In this document: in pieces, positions 12,570 to 41,666 of the stretch
How positions within the stretch are numbered: position 1 is the first letter of the stretch
Layout: every line of letters starts with the position of its first letter
Assembly: GCF_041146795.1 (NCBI RefSeq)
Contig: NC_135183.1
Location: forward strand, 15,147,840-15,211,839
DNA from: Maylandia zebra
Taxonomy: Eukaryota; Chordata; Actinopteri; Cichliformes; Cichlidae
Direction: 5' to 3'
DNA length: 64,000 bases
Translations under genes and position numbers: made by a program
Notes under the pieces: model-generated
The model's database searches: none
Told to the model about the DNA's origin: nothing
Seen by the model: the letters and a program-made list of their open reading frames with translations, nothing else

Positions 12570-12990
12570 AGCATCCTGCAGCGACATGCCATCCCATCCG
12601 GTTTGCGTTTAGTTGGACCATTATTTATTTTTCAACAGGACAATGACCCCAAACACACCTCCACGCTGTGTAAGGGCTATTAGACCAAGAATTAAAGTGA
12701 TGGAGTGCTGCGCCAGATGGCCTGACCTCCTCAGTCACCTGACCTAAACCCAATCGAGATGTTTTGGGATGAGATGGCAGAGTGAAGGGAAAGGGGCCAA
12801 CAAGTGCTCAGCATCTCTGTGAACTCCTCCAAGACTGTTGGAAAAAAATTTCAGGTGACTACCTCATGAAGCTCATCCAGACAATTCCAAGAGTGTGTAA
12901 AGCAGTAATCAAAGCAAAGGGTAGCTATTTTGAAGAATCTAAATATAACAAATATAAAATATAAAACATGTTTTGAGTTATTTCACACTT
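12570..12990 (+). mobile_element. Tc1/mariner-like transposon, C-terminal transposase relic
   Basis: Broken plus-strand frames show FQQDNDPKHTS-like and SPDLNPIEMFWDEMAE motifs, the second Asp and the final acidic residue blocks of Tc1 DDE transposases. They are followed by a C-terminal tail and an AT-rich end near 12,990. The 5' two thirds are missing. It sits between prpf38a and orc1 and lengthens their shared spacer. Confidence 0.75.
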
Positions 12991-13874
12991 TTTGTTTACT
13001 ACATAATTCGATACGTATTCATTCACGGTTTTAATACCTTCAGTGAGAATCTACAATGTAAAGACTCACACATTTACTATTATGTCTATGTTATAGCACA
13101 TAGAGTGAAGCGTCTGTCTCAAAATATTAACTAAACGTTTCTAACTTTTGTTGAAAATGTGATTTATGTAATGCGGACCAGGTTATTTCAAGTATGCGGC
13201 TTGTTTTGTGACACTGTTGACCTAATGTGATTAAATTATAAATATGTCGGGTTAAACAGCTGAGAGCACCTTGAGCACAGCATAGAAAAAGTTGTGCATT
13301 GAAGATGATTCTGAACCATGAAGTGTTCATCAGAACAAGCACTTCTAATTGTACTTTGGTCCTCATTGTCTTTGAAAAGCTAGAGCTGACAAAACAAACC
13401 CAGTAAACACATTTTTATCTGTAGGTTTGGTATAATAATCTGTCTTAATTACATTTTTATTTTTATGTTTTATTTATTCATTATATGGGGGGAAGTCCTG
13501 TCAGCCTTGTGCTCAGAGGACTGCAGTCACCCATCTGTCCTGTTCTAATAAACACCTTCTTTAGATCTGTTCAGTTTTATTCATATGGCACTACTTAACA
13601 GTCAACAAATCTTGTCTTAAGTCACTTTATACTGTAAAGTGTTCATTTAGGACAAAGTATACTACTTTAGTGAACTTCCGTAAAAAAACAAAACAAAAAA
13701 ACCCAGAAAATGTTCAGGCATGAATTTACCAGGACATTTGAAGAGCAAATGAAGAGCAAAGCAGAAAGTTACAGAAAGTTCATGCCTGGTGTCCTGACGC
13801 AACCCCGAAGGGCTGGAGTAATCAGCAGGGGGCAGCATGACGCCAGTGTTGGATCCTCAAGACACGAAAAAGAA

Positions 13875-13904
13875 AACCGGAAACTACGCATTTTTCGCGC
13901 GAAA
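13875..13904 (+). promoter_or_regulatory. orc1 proximal promoter: ETS-type 9-mer and palindromic E2F site
   Basis: The 9-mer aaccggaaa at 13,875-13,883 is identical to the one near prpf38a. Ten bases on, tttcgcgcgaaa at 13,893-13,904 is a perfect E2F palindrome. It lies about 140 bases upstream of the orc1 ATG, so it is at or near the start of transcription. Mammalian ORC1 is a known E2F target, so cell-cycle control by E2F is the natural inference. Confidence 0.6.
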
Positions 13905-14044
13905 TCTCGTTGCTGTCCTGTATTGTATTTTCAGTAGATTAAATCAGAGAATCGGGCAGATCGGCTTCGCGGTGGGGAGAAGGTTACTTTGTTTTTTGTT
14001 GTTGTGATTTTGTCCTCTGTGTGAGCTGAAAGAGACGAAACAGG

Positions 14045-31179
<17,135 letters not shown>

Positions 31180-31331
31180 AGGGGGGAGTCTTTCACACAA
31201 ACTGAACAATGACAGAAAAGTGAACCCTCGTCCACGGATTTTAGTTATGAGCTTAAATCTTTGTCCCCAATTTTACTGGAAGATTTTCTTCTGTCTCTGG
31301 ATTTTATTTTTTATGTTTGTCTTAAATGTAC

Positions 31332-31337
31332 AATAAA
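31332..31337 (+). promoter_or_regulatory. orc1 polyadenylation signal
   Basis: AATAAA lies 153 bases after the orc1 stop codon and is the first canonical signal downstream. Confidence 0.7.
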
Positions 31338-31959
31338 ATTCTACTAATCCCTCAGTTGCTTTCTTGGAGTAATATTAAAACCTCTTTGATTATAGTTTCT
31401 TTAGAGTTTTAGCTGCACTTTAGGGATCAGGAACACTCAAGCTGTAAAGAAACTTAAAGATGCTTCTCTGCTAGCAGAGTTTGATGAGAGTTTAATATGG
31501 AAAACGCATCACCATCATGACTGTGGACCATGTTGCAGATTCACTGAAGCACAACTCTTTTCTCTATGAACCAAGGAATACTTTTTTTGGTAATCATTAT
31601 GTAGCATATCCACATTTTGTACATTACACAAGTTGTTCATTAACACAAACCCATGTTTGTTTAATGGCAATAATCTGCAGCTACAAACAAATGAATTTAA
31701 GTGTTGTGCTTCTGCTGTAGGTTTTGTGACCTACATGTTTATTTTTTGTTTTTGACCTATGTGGTATATGTGATTTAAGATATTATGTGGTTTTCGAGAA
31801 GAAATAAATCTCATTTGACAAAGGATATTTGGCATGCAGACCACAATAGTCAGGGATCAAGTCATCAACCTTCCAGTTAGTAGATGAACTGCTCTACCCT
31901 GAACCAGCAGTATGTACAGACACCATAAAGTGTTTGTACATACTGCCTGATTTCTTCCT

Positions 31960-32465
31960 GTTAAAGGGGACTTTTTCCTTCCCATTGCAGACAGGGGGTC
32001 ATATGATTGTTGTGTTTTTTTCTGTGTTATTGTAGGGTCTTTACCTTACATGGTCTGCATTGGTGCATCATATCTTTATTCTCTTCCCCCTCCTGCCCCC
32101 CCCCCCCTTTCTTAAATAGATAACTATCATATCTGATATCATATCTCACAGTACAATAATATTGAATGGGTTGCATTGTTGTATTTTGTCATGTTTCTCA
32201 GGTCTTTGTCTGAATTTCTACGAACATTATTGCTAAGGATTGTCTTATTGCATTGGAGTCACACTGGGTTAAATATGTACACTTGGGTTTTAAGGGGTAT
32301 TTATTATTTTCTTCTTTTTTTTGGGTTGTATGGAAGCCCCAAACGCAATTTCATTGTTCTTGACAATGACAATAAATAAATAAATACTAAATACTAAAAT
32401 ACAAGATAAAGAGCTTTGAGGCAACTGTTGTTGTGATTTGATGTTATATTAATAAATTTTAATTT
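31960..32465 (+). repeat. Abundant fish retroelement 3' UTR pieces
   Basis: The tract 'ttcttcctgttaaaggggac' at 31,953 and 'gggggtcatatgattgttgt' at 31,994, then 'gaggcaactgttgttgtgat' at ~32,418, are parts of a very common fish retroelement 3' end, possibly Rex1-type. Unrelated AT-rich sequence separates the parts. There is no coding capacity. Confidence 0.45.
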
Positions 32466-32609
32466 AATTAATGGTTGTTTGAGGAAGCTTATGAGCAGTT
32501 TGAGGAAAAAGTGGTACAGGAAGAGGCAGGAAACTAAAAATGTTTATTTATTTTTGTTCATTTAGGTATGGATAGTGTAAATTTGAAAAAAGACAAATGG
32601 TTTGCCCCC

Positions 32610-32790
32610 AAAAGTTTCTGTTCATCTGGACGAAACGCTTCATCACTCACCGAAGTGACGTCTTCAGTCTTAGCTTAATGCAGGTTTCCCCAACATAACA
32701 AATAGTACATTTGCATAATGACTGAAACTAGCACTGCTGGCCAGTGTTTGTGCTCTTGGAATACAAGGGTCAGTAATACAGGCATAATCA
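32610..32790 (+). mobile_element. Penelope-like terminal repeat fragment
   Basis: 'tctgttcatctggacgaaac' and 'caggtttccccaacataaca' through 'gtacatttgcataatgactg' match the left arm of the element at 14,908. Only the terminal region is present. Confidence 0.55.
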
Positions 32791-33394
32791 TAGGTGTACC
32801 GTGGCTTAAAAGTTCCTTTTTTCTAAATTAAAGAAATATTTTATGCACTTTCTTCTTAGATCTAACAAATGCACCTCTCGCTTTATTCTCATATTTTGTC
32901 CTGATCCAACTGTGAGTATTCCTCAGATTCTTGGTCCGCCAAATTACATTTTGGAGATCATCTCATTATTTTGGCTATTATTTTTGATTTCTCTTTAGAG
33001 CAACCCTTTTCCATATTCATATGGCCAAATCTATGATGTCTGGGGCCTGGATCTCTTCCATGCCTGCTTCATGCCCTGGAGGACGGGGCTATGGTTCCCA
33101 CACCCTCTAGCAGATCGTTACATGGAGAACACACACAGGTGTGCACACTATATTTTTTTTGGCTCCAACCTCAAAGCACATTGTGTGCTGCAGAATGACA
33201 TTCAATATTTAGTATTTACTGTTACTTATAATTATCTAAGTTATTGCTGCAGTGATGTGTTTCTTGTGTTGCTCTCCTTTTGCTTGTTTTCTCTATTTTT
33301 TCTTCTAACAGGTCATCCAGCTGATTTGTGTGTCTTCTCTCACTGTGCCTCTCTACCTCTGGTTTTCTTTCCCTACCTTTCATTCTCCCTTCCT

Positions 33395-34570
<1,176 letters not shown>

Positions 34571-34578
34571 AAAACTCT

Positions 34579-34747
34579 GGATTAAAGACCAAGGACCATG
34601 ACTGTCAATATATTTAAGGTCAATAGTTTTACACATTATGAAGCAGAAACTTATCTCCATATTACACAATATAGTTCAATTAAAAGCATTTCATAAAGTT
34701 TAAAGAGTTGGCAACAGAACATAACATCACTGCGAAGGTTTCTTTTT
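34579..34747 (+). repeat. Fragment copy of the duplicated segment at 41,667 and 45,816
   Basis: 'ggattaaagaccaaggacca' to 'gcgaaggtttcttt' is almost identical to 45,848-46,014 and 41,699-41,861. The match ends abruptly at a long T-rich tract. Confidence 0.8.
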
Positions 34748-35154
34748 TTTTTTCTTTTTTTTTATTGTTTATTTTATTTTCACTTACTGAATACGGGACA
34801 GACTTGACTGGGGTAAAGAAGGGGAGAAAGAAAGAGGGAAAGAGAAACAGCTGAGAAGAGGGACGGGGGGGAAGGGCAAAAAACAAACACCAACAGAATG
34901 AGCAAAAAAAAAAAAGAAAAAAAAGAAAAGAAAAAAAATGCATATATCAATCACCTGGATCACCTGCTGAAAGAAAAAAGAAAACAAGCAGAAGAGAACA
35001 AGAGTAATAGAATAAACAACATCACAATGATATATGGGAATATGACAGTAAATACTAAATATTAAACATTATTGTGCAGCACATAAGATCAACAGAACAC
35101 AGTGTGCTTTGAGGTAGGAGCCAAAAAGGGTGTAGTTTGTGGGTGTGATCACCC

Positions 35155-36966
35155 GTGTGTACACCTGTGAGCATGGACGCGCTTGTTTTTTTTTTTAAAA
35201 AGGTTCCTTCATGTAATGATCTGCTAGAGGGTGTTGGGGGGGGGGGGCACTGGCAATATGAGCGCCTACAAAGCGGCCTCATATGGCGTGCAGCGAGAGA
35301 TGCCAAACGCCGGTACCGGGAACGTGTGGAGTCCCACTTCCACCAGGGCGACACACGGAGTTTGTGGCACGGACTACGCACCATTACGGACTACAAAGCC
35401 AGGGACACTGCGCTGATCAACGCTGACTCTGCATTCACCAACGAGCTGAATCAGTTCTACGCCCGTTTCGAGGTTAGCCAGGCGGCTAATGCTATCTACC
35501 GCCTGACTACCGAGGACAGTGACGTCATCAGCGAGAGACCGGTGACCAGCATCGCGGAGCATGACGTCCGAGCGGCACTGAGGAGAGTGAACACAAGGAA
35601 AGCGGCGGGGCCAGACGGCATCACCGGCCGTCTGCTGCGCTGCTGTGCTGACCAGCTAGCAGGTGTGTTCACTTACATCTTCAACGAGTCCCTGGCGAAG
35701 TCTGTGGTCCCCACATGCTTCAAAAGATCCACCATCATCCCTGTGCCCAAGAACAGCAAACCCTCATCCCTGAACGATTACCGGCCAGTTGCACTGACCT
35801 CGGTAGTAATGAAGGTGTTTGAGAGGCTGCTGAAGAACATCATCTCCTCCTCCATCCCAGACACCACAGATCCGCTGCAGTTCGCCTACAGATCCAACAG
35901 ATCCACAGAGGATGCCATCGCCCACGTCCTACACACCACTCTCAGCCACGTGGACAAGAAACAGGGTAACTATGTGCGAATGCTGTTTGTTGATTACAGT
36001 TCAGCGTTTAACACCATAGTGCCCTGCAGACTGTTCACAAAGCTCAGGGATCTGGGACTTAACAGCCGTCTGTGTGCATGGGTGTTGGACTTCCTCACTG
36101 GCAGAACTCAGGTGGTGAGGGTGGGCAGGTGCTTCTCCAACAGCATCACCATCAACACAGGAGCACCTCAGGGATGTGTCCTCTCGCCACTGCTCTACTC
36201 CCTCTACACTTCAGACTGTGTGGCCACCCATGGCTCCAACACCATTGTGAAGTTTGCTGACGACACAGTGGTGTTGGGTGCCATCTCCAACAACGATGAG
36301 GCGGCCTACATGGACGAAGTGAAGAATCTGGCATCGTGGTGCCAGGACAACCACCTCCAGCTGAACGTCAGCAAGACCAAGGAGCTGGTGGTGGACTTCA
36401 GAAGGAGTCAGCACAGAGACTACAAGCCCATTATCATCAATGGAGCTCCAGTGGAGAGGGTGCAGTCCTTCAAGTATCTTGGTGTCCACATCTCCTCAGA
36501 CCTGACATGGGCTGCCCACATTCAGGTCCAGACCAAAAAGGCTAGGCAGCGCCTGTATCACCTACGACAACTGAGGAAGTTCAGGGTCTCTCCAAAGATC
36601 CTCAGGATTTTCTATACAGGCGCTGTGGAGAGCATCCTCACACAGAACATGACATCGTGGTTTGGGAACAGCTGTGTGAAGGACCAAAAAGCTCTCCAGA
36701 GAGTGATCCGTACCGCAGAACGCTGCTGCAGGATTGCTCTCCCCCCGCTTCAGGACACCTACACCAGGAGATGCCGGACTAGAGCAGCGCAGATACTGAA
36801 GGACCCGTCCCATCCTGGCAACAAACTGTTCCAACTTCTGCAATCTGGTAGAAGGTTCCGCATCTTCCGGGCAAGGACAGAGAGACTCAAGAGGAGCTTC
36901 TATCCCCAAGCCATCCGTGCCCTAAACACACACACCCGCCCTCTCACATCATCTATAATTGACTGA
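35155..36966 (+). CDS. LINE reverse transcriptase ORF (603 codons, no endonuclease)
   Basis: This is a non-LTR reverse transcriptase. Homology begins about residue 32 (HWQYERLQSGLIWRAA); the first residues are read-through of flanking sequence. Recognisable blocks include KAAGPDGITGRLL, NDYRPVALTSVVMKVFERL, LFVDYSSAFNTI, GAPQGCVLSPLLYSLYT and the catalytic FADD at residues 367-370. The C-terminal domain ends LKRSFYPQAIRALN. The apurinic endonuclease expected upstream is missing, so the copy is 5'-truncated. That 603 codons are free of stops and frameshifts argues for recent insertion. It is not a host gene. Confidence 0.85.
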   Translation: MCTPVSMDALVFFFKKVPSCNDLLEGVGGGGHWQYERLQSGLIWRAARDAKRRYRERVESHFHQGDTRSLWHGLRTITDYKARDTALINADSAFTNELNQFYARFEVSQAANAIYRLTTEDSDVISERPVTSIAEHDVRAALRRVNTRKAAGPDGITGRLLRCCADQLAGVFTYIFNESLAKSVVPTCFKRSTIIPVPKNSKPSSLNDYRPVALTSVVMKVFERLLKNIISSSIPDTTDPLQFAYRSNRSTEDAIAHVLHTTLSHVDKKQGNYVRMLFVDYSSAFNTIVPCRLFTKLRDLGLNSRLCAWVLDFLTGRTQVVRVGRCFSNSITINTGAPQGCVLSPLLYSLYTSDCVATHGSNTIVKFADDTVVLGAISNNDEAAYMDEVKNLASWCQDNHLQLNVSKTKELVVDFRRSQHRDYKPIIINGAPVERVQSFKYLGVHISSDLTWAAHIQVQTKKARQRLYHLRQLRKFRVSPKILRIFYTGAVESILTQNMTSWFGNSCVKDQKALQRVIRTAERCCRIALPPLQDTYTRRCRTRAAQILKDPSHPGNKLFQLLQSGRRFRIFRARTERLKRSFYPQAIRALNTHTRPLTSSIID

Positions 36967-37833
36967 GACAGGACTCTCTTCCAGACACTAAACCAAGGCA
37001 CAATGTACATTTCAATTCCTTTAATTTTAAATATGTTTATATTGTCTATCCTGTAAAATAGTCAGATGTCTATTCATATTAATGTACAAAATTCACCTGC
37101 TTGCTGCTACTACTGCACATTCACCCAATGTATATACTATATATATATATAGTATATAGTATGTGCAACGATACACAAAATTCACGGTTCGGTTCGGTTC
37201 GATACTTTGGTGTCACAGTTCGATATTTTTTCGATACAAAAAAAATGTTCATGCCTTTTTAATTTGTCATTTATTAAAATTATAAATATATATTTTAACT
37301 CAAAAGTACAGTTTTTAAATTTAACCCTAACCCTTGTGCGTGTTTTTTATTTTGACAGCGAATGCGCACCTGCGGACCACTTATGTGCAGCCCTGGTTAT
37401 TTAGCTCGTCATATTGCAGCCACAGAAATTCTTTTGTCCATGAAACCATAAAGCTGCACTTTCTTTTTGCCTTATAGTCTGATTTGTCATAACTTCTCCG
37501 TTTTGTGGTAAGCTTTTCTTTGGCTGTCACTTCTTCACCCTGACCTGTCTTATTTGGCTCAGCAGAACTGAAATATATATCCTGCTGCTTTTACACACGC
37601 ACTCACATAAGCTCAGCGATTCTCTGCGCGATCAACCTCTCACATGTTTAAGCTGTGGGAGATTTCACTTGTAATGTTTGCATAGTAAGCTAACGATTAA
37701 TAAGACGATGTCAGAGGAATTGGTGCACAAATTATCATCACTCACAGATCAGTGCTGTCGCTCTCTATACACAGTTCGCGCGATTGCAAAGTGAAAGCAA
37801 AAAACAAGCGCAAATTCAAACGCGATTTCAATA

Positions 37834-38914
37834 TGTCACATTAGAGCTGGGCGATATATCGAGTTTTTAAAACATATCGATATATTTTTATACGAGATAT
37901 AAGATGTGACAATATCCTTTATATCGATATAGTCTATGTTACGTTATAATTATAGTTGTGGAGCCGCAAGTTTGCCTCTCTTTCGTCCACTTTTGTCTCT
38001 ACACAACGTTACTCCGCCTCGCCTTCACTGAAGACAACTCCCCCTCCTCCCCCATCGCTTCACGTGCAGGCAGCGACAAGACGGACACGGCAAATCTCCG
38101 TTAACGAGTTACTGCGCATCGCCCCATGCGTGGGGCTGGACGGCGTCAACGTGTTAACGAGCTAAACATGCTAACGAGCTAACCGCGCTAACGAGCTAAC
38201 CGCGCTAACCCTAAAATCCTTTCATTCTCTCAAAAGTTGATAGCGCGCCTTATGTATGAATTCTGGTTGTGCTTGATGGCTGCGAACCGATTTTATGTGG
38301 TACACGGCGCTCAGCAATCTGTCAAAAATGTTTGAGTACGACTTTGGTAAGCTACGGAGCTGCACCGCTTGATAGATTGTCGGCGCATTACGGCTACCGA
38401 GGAGCTTCGCGGAGTGATACGTACTGTGCATCAACGTAATATTACCATATTGTGTGTGTATAAGGACCATAAATGGCACCTGTAAGAGACGTGGTTATGA
38501 AGCGGATTTCAAACTCCAGGCTGTCAGTCACGCAGTAAAACTTGGAAATAGAGCTGCTGTGAAATCTGTCTGTCTTTGTTATTACGCTCAGCGTCTTTTA
38601 GTTTACATTTTGACTGCACAATTGTGAGCTCTTTGTTTAGCACAAAAACAACCTTGTTTTCTTTTATTTATGGAGCATTATTATTTAATGAATGCTCATA
38701 ATTTAATTTTGAGTAATTTTTCATGTACATCTGTGCTGTATGTTAATAAAAGTGCCTGTGTGACATCTGGGACACAGCTTTGACTAAGAACTCTCTTTTT
38801 GTTCTTACTTTATGGCTTAAAAAAAAATATCGAGATATATATCTTATATCGCCATCCAGCTAAAAAATATCGAGATATGAATTTTGGGTCATATCGCCCA
38901 GCCCTATGTCACAT
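37834..38914. mobile_element. Non-autonomous hAT element, 'gggctgggcgatat' family, copy 1
   Basis: The element spans 37,842-38,906 with termini tagagctgggcgatat and atatcgcccagcccta. It is flanked by an exact 8-bp duplication tgtcacat (37,834-37,841 and 38,907-38,914). Several cgatat tracts flank a non-coding centre that includes a gctaacgagctaaccgc minisatellite (38,150-38,212). Confidence 0.85.
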
Positions 38915-39004
38915 ATTGACAGTGGCTCACCGATGCCAATGACATAACTACCCAGCTACATTTCTGAAAGAATGCAAAAGCATTGACATATATTTTTCCT
39001 TCCT

Positions 39005-39103
39005 ACAATAGCCCGACGGGCAGGGCAGAGATAGATTTTGGTAGCCCGACTGAAAAAATCGCTAGCCCCGGGACGTCGGGCTAGCGATATTGCGAGCCCG
39101 GTA
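39005..39103 (+). mobile_element. Terminal fragment of the 'agggctcgcaaaat' short element
   Basis: 'agcccgacgggcagggcaga' through 'tattgcgagcccg' matches the right arm of the element at 16,309-16,771. The other end is absent. Confidence 0.65.
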
Positions 39104-39715
39104 TCTGATTGAGGAATCACTCATCTTTGGAAAAGAGAGTTTATTATAGAGAAATGGCTCTTTCCAAAATAAAAGCTATACTATACGCTTCTTCTGGGCT
39201 ATATTCTCAGCAGCATATTAAACATATCAGGACCCCATAAGGAGAATCATGTGCTAACAGCTGTCTAAATGACTCGGCTAAAGTTAGTAGCATGCTTGCT
39301 TGTTTTTTTTCTGTTTCCACTTGTCTTTGCACTAAGATGATGTCGGCGTAAATGTGCAGTCATATTCGTTGTGTTCCCACTAGTGCTTTCAGGTTAATCT
39401 CGTTGAAATGACCTTAAAGCCACAACACGGCAAATCTCCGTTAACGAGCTACCGCCGATCGCCCCGTGCATGGGGCTAGACGGCCAACACGTTAACGAGC
39501 TAACTGCGCTAACACACTAGTTCCCACCCATGTAATTGAGCATTGCATGGCACATCCAACATACTGTTTTACTTTAGTCCATGACTCGCTTACCTTCAGG
39601 GTCATACGTCACATGAAAACCAAAATAATTCCAAACGCCAGATCTGAATGAGGGTGGGGGAGGTCCATGTTGCAAGGAGAGCTTAACTTCTGTCTCACTA
39701 GCTTGCCCTGCGCTC

Positions 39716-39858
39716 TTCCTTCTGACGATGCTGTCTGTGTTGAGCGCTCAGTGAATCTGCATTCGACTACTCCGCCTAGGCTGCACTGTCGAGCCTAGGC
39801 GGAGTAGTCGAGCGCAGATTCACTGAGCGCTCAACACAGACAGCATCGTCAGAAGGAA
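39716..39858. repeat. Near-perfect 67-bp inverted repeat with 9-bp loop
   Basis: 39,716-39,782 and 39,792-39,858 are reverse complements with only about two mismatches. The spacer is gcactgtcg. The pairing is far closer than the ends of the surrounding element, so it is a younger event or an assembly artefact. Confidence 0.85.
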
Positions 39859-39971
39859 AGTTGATAAAATAAATTACAAATTTTGTATTGTTCGATACAT
39901 ATGCGTACCGAACCGAAAGCACTGTATCGAACGGTTCAATATCGATACGAATATCGTTGCACCCCTAATAT

Positions 39972-41040
39972 ATACCGTAATTGTCGGGCTATAAGCCGCT
40001 ACTTTTTGCACAAGCTTTGAACCCTGCGGCTTTTAGTCAGGTGCAGCTTTTCTATGGATTGTCCGTGATTTTTGTCATATCGTAAGACGATTTGTTTTGT
40101 TTGTTCCGCTGTTGTACGGCACTACGTTGCCTGGCGGAAGGGCATGTGATCAGACACACAGTATCTGGGTTCAAGAGTGGTATGTTGGTCACGTATCCAT
40201 CCGCCAGGCAACATAGTGCCGTACAAGTAGCGCGAAAAACAAACTTCAAATTAACGCTACGCGTTCAGCGGGAGTCGTGGATGACGAGCGGCGATAAACT
40301 TGCGAAAAGCAAGTTATGCTCAACTCCACCGGTGGAATCTGACAGCGTGGAAAAGTGTGAAAACATCCACGATCACCAACGGATTTCGAAGGGCTGGACT
40401 GCTGCATGATGGAGAGGAGGACACCGCCACGGCCCTTCTGAGGGTGTTTGACTCTGACACTGACAACGAGGATTTCTTTGGTTTTGTAAGTGACAACGAA
40501 GGAGAGAAGCGGAGAGTGGATGACGAAGCCATCCTGAGCCTGTTCGTATCCGACACTGGAGAAGAGGACTTTGGTGGTTTTTAGTGTGCAGGAAGAAGAG
40601 GAAGATGGTGGTGAATGACTGACTTTTCTTCTTGTTAAAGCCGTGTCACTGCACCTGAGCCTAAAAGGTAGTCTGAATCTATTTTTCTGGTGTGCTGTAG
40701 GTTATTGTTATGTACTACATTTGTTACTCATTTATGAAGCACAGTACATGTTTCGTACTTGTAATTACCGCTACTTGTACATATACCTAAAAAGTTATGC
40801 AAATATGTACCCATAACTTGTTTTTCAAAATATTAATAAAAGGGGTGTGTCTCCAAACAGCCATCTCTTTCCTGACAATTCCCTTTGTGCATATTCTCTT
40901 ACATATGATGAGTCAACATTGAAACACCTGCGGCTTTTGGTCAGGTGCGGCTAATGTATGTACAAAACAGGATTTTCCCCTGATTTTAGCTTGTGCAGCT
41001 AATATTCAGGTGTGCTTTGTAGTCCGGGAAATACGGTATA
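39972..41040 (+). mobile_element. pogo-like (Tc1/mariner superfamily) transposon, deleted
   Basis: Left end taccgtaattgtcgggctat and right end 'ccgggaaatacggta' are imperfect inverted repeats flanked by TA. The element holds the last part of a pogo-type transposase (next entry) and an internal inverted pair gtacggcacta(c/t)gttgcctggcgga at 40,114-40,138 and 40,200-40,224. The N-terminal and catalytic regions are missing. Confidence 0.7.
40255..40584 (+). pseudogene. pogo-type transposase C-terminal remnant
   Basis: The plus-strand frame ending at 40,584 contains LHRWNLTAWKSVKTSTITNG then FRRAGLLHDGEED, the helix and 'FRKAGI' block that follow the DDE domain in pogo/Tigger-like transposases. 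An acidic tail with repeated SDNE/SDTGEEDF motifs follows. A frame change upstream and the absence of the catalytic core make it non-functional. Confidence 0.65.
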
Positions 41041-41064
41041 TATATATATATATATATATATATG
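41037..41064. repeat. (TA)n microsatellite
   Basis: About fourteen TA units. With the shorter TA tract at 37,134-37,155 they probably formed a single microsatellite in the LINE 3' UTR before the transposons entered. Confidence 0.8.
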
Positions 41065-41666
41065 TTCTTCCTCTACACCCCCCCCCCCCCCCAATTTTTT
41101 TGCACATGTCGAGGAGCGTGTCAGGCTACATTTCACTGTGTGTTATACTTGTATAACTATGCATGTGACAAATAAAGAACCTTGAACCTTGAACCTACTC
41201 CACACTCAACCAACGTGGAGACAGACATAAAGACACGCTGTACACACGATCACACTCCCCAAGCGTACTCTACGAACCGGGTCTAGGTACCCTTGCCCCT
41301 GGAGGGGAGAACTGCACCCAGACCCAGGTGGTGTTACCCTTTTCCCTGCGGTGGGGGGAGGCAGACCGCCCCGACTCCGCAGCAGCAGGGAGGCCCCACA
41401 CTCCAGACCGCAGTCGGACGGCCAACTCCTCCTCCTAGCCCCCCCGCTCCAGCAGGCCGCAGAGAATGGGGGTGAGAGAAGACTCCAAACCTCCCCCCAC
41501 CCGCTCATTGTAGTGTTGATGCATGTGTGTTCTAAGGTGCATTTAAAACCCAGGAGGGCATGGAGCTACCTGCCAGAGAGCAGCAGGTAAGCGCATGGTC
41601 CCTCCTGTTAGCCCTCAATGTCTACGTGTATTTAAAATTGAGAGGTGGGCAACGACGCCAGAGGTG

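Larger units (their letters stand above)
37157..39966. mobile_element. Composite DNA transposon with 'gtgcaacgata' terminal inverted repeats
   Basis: The left end 'gtgcaacgatacacaaaatt' with repeated 'cggttcggttcg' pairs with the right end 'aatatcgttgcacccct' and 'cgaaccgaaagc'. The target duplication cannot be read because both flanks are TA repeats. Inside are a complete hAT insertion (37,842-38,906), a partial short element (39,005-39,103) and a near-perfect palindrome (39,716-39,858). No transposase frame was recognised. Confidence 0.7.
35220..41196 (+). mobile_element. L2-like non-LTR retrotransposon, 5'-truncated, 3' UTR disrupted
   Basis: The element starts within an upstream G-tract, carries the open reverse transcriptase frame to 36,966, and continues to ~37,155. 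Its 3' UTR resumes at ~41,065 ('ttgcacatgtcgaggagcgt') and closes with 'gacaaataaagaaccttgaa' and repeated CCTTGAA units, a typical L2-like tail. Between lie two DNA transposons (about 37,157-39,966 and 39,974-41,037), both inserted at a TA-rich microsatellite. Confidence 0.8.

Noticed and set aside
34680..34987. Phe-rich minus-strand frames
   Set aside because: They come from A/T-homopolymer tracts.
35155..36966. The longest open frame as a possible host gene
   Set aside because: It is a LINE reverse transcriptase with FADD and all expected blocks, and it has a LINE 3' tail.
41206..41590. GC-rich Pro/Arg frames on both strands
   Set aside because: They are short, with no start context, splice support or similarity. 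They reflect local base composition just past the LINE tail.
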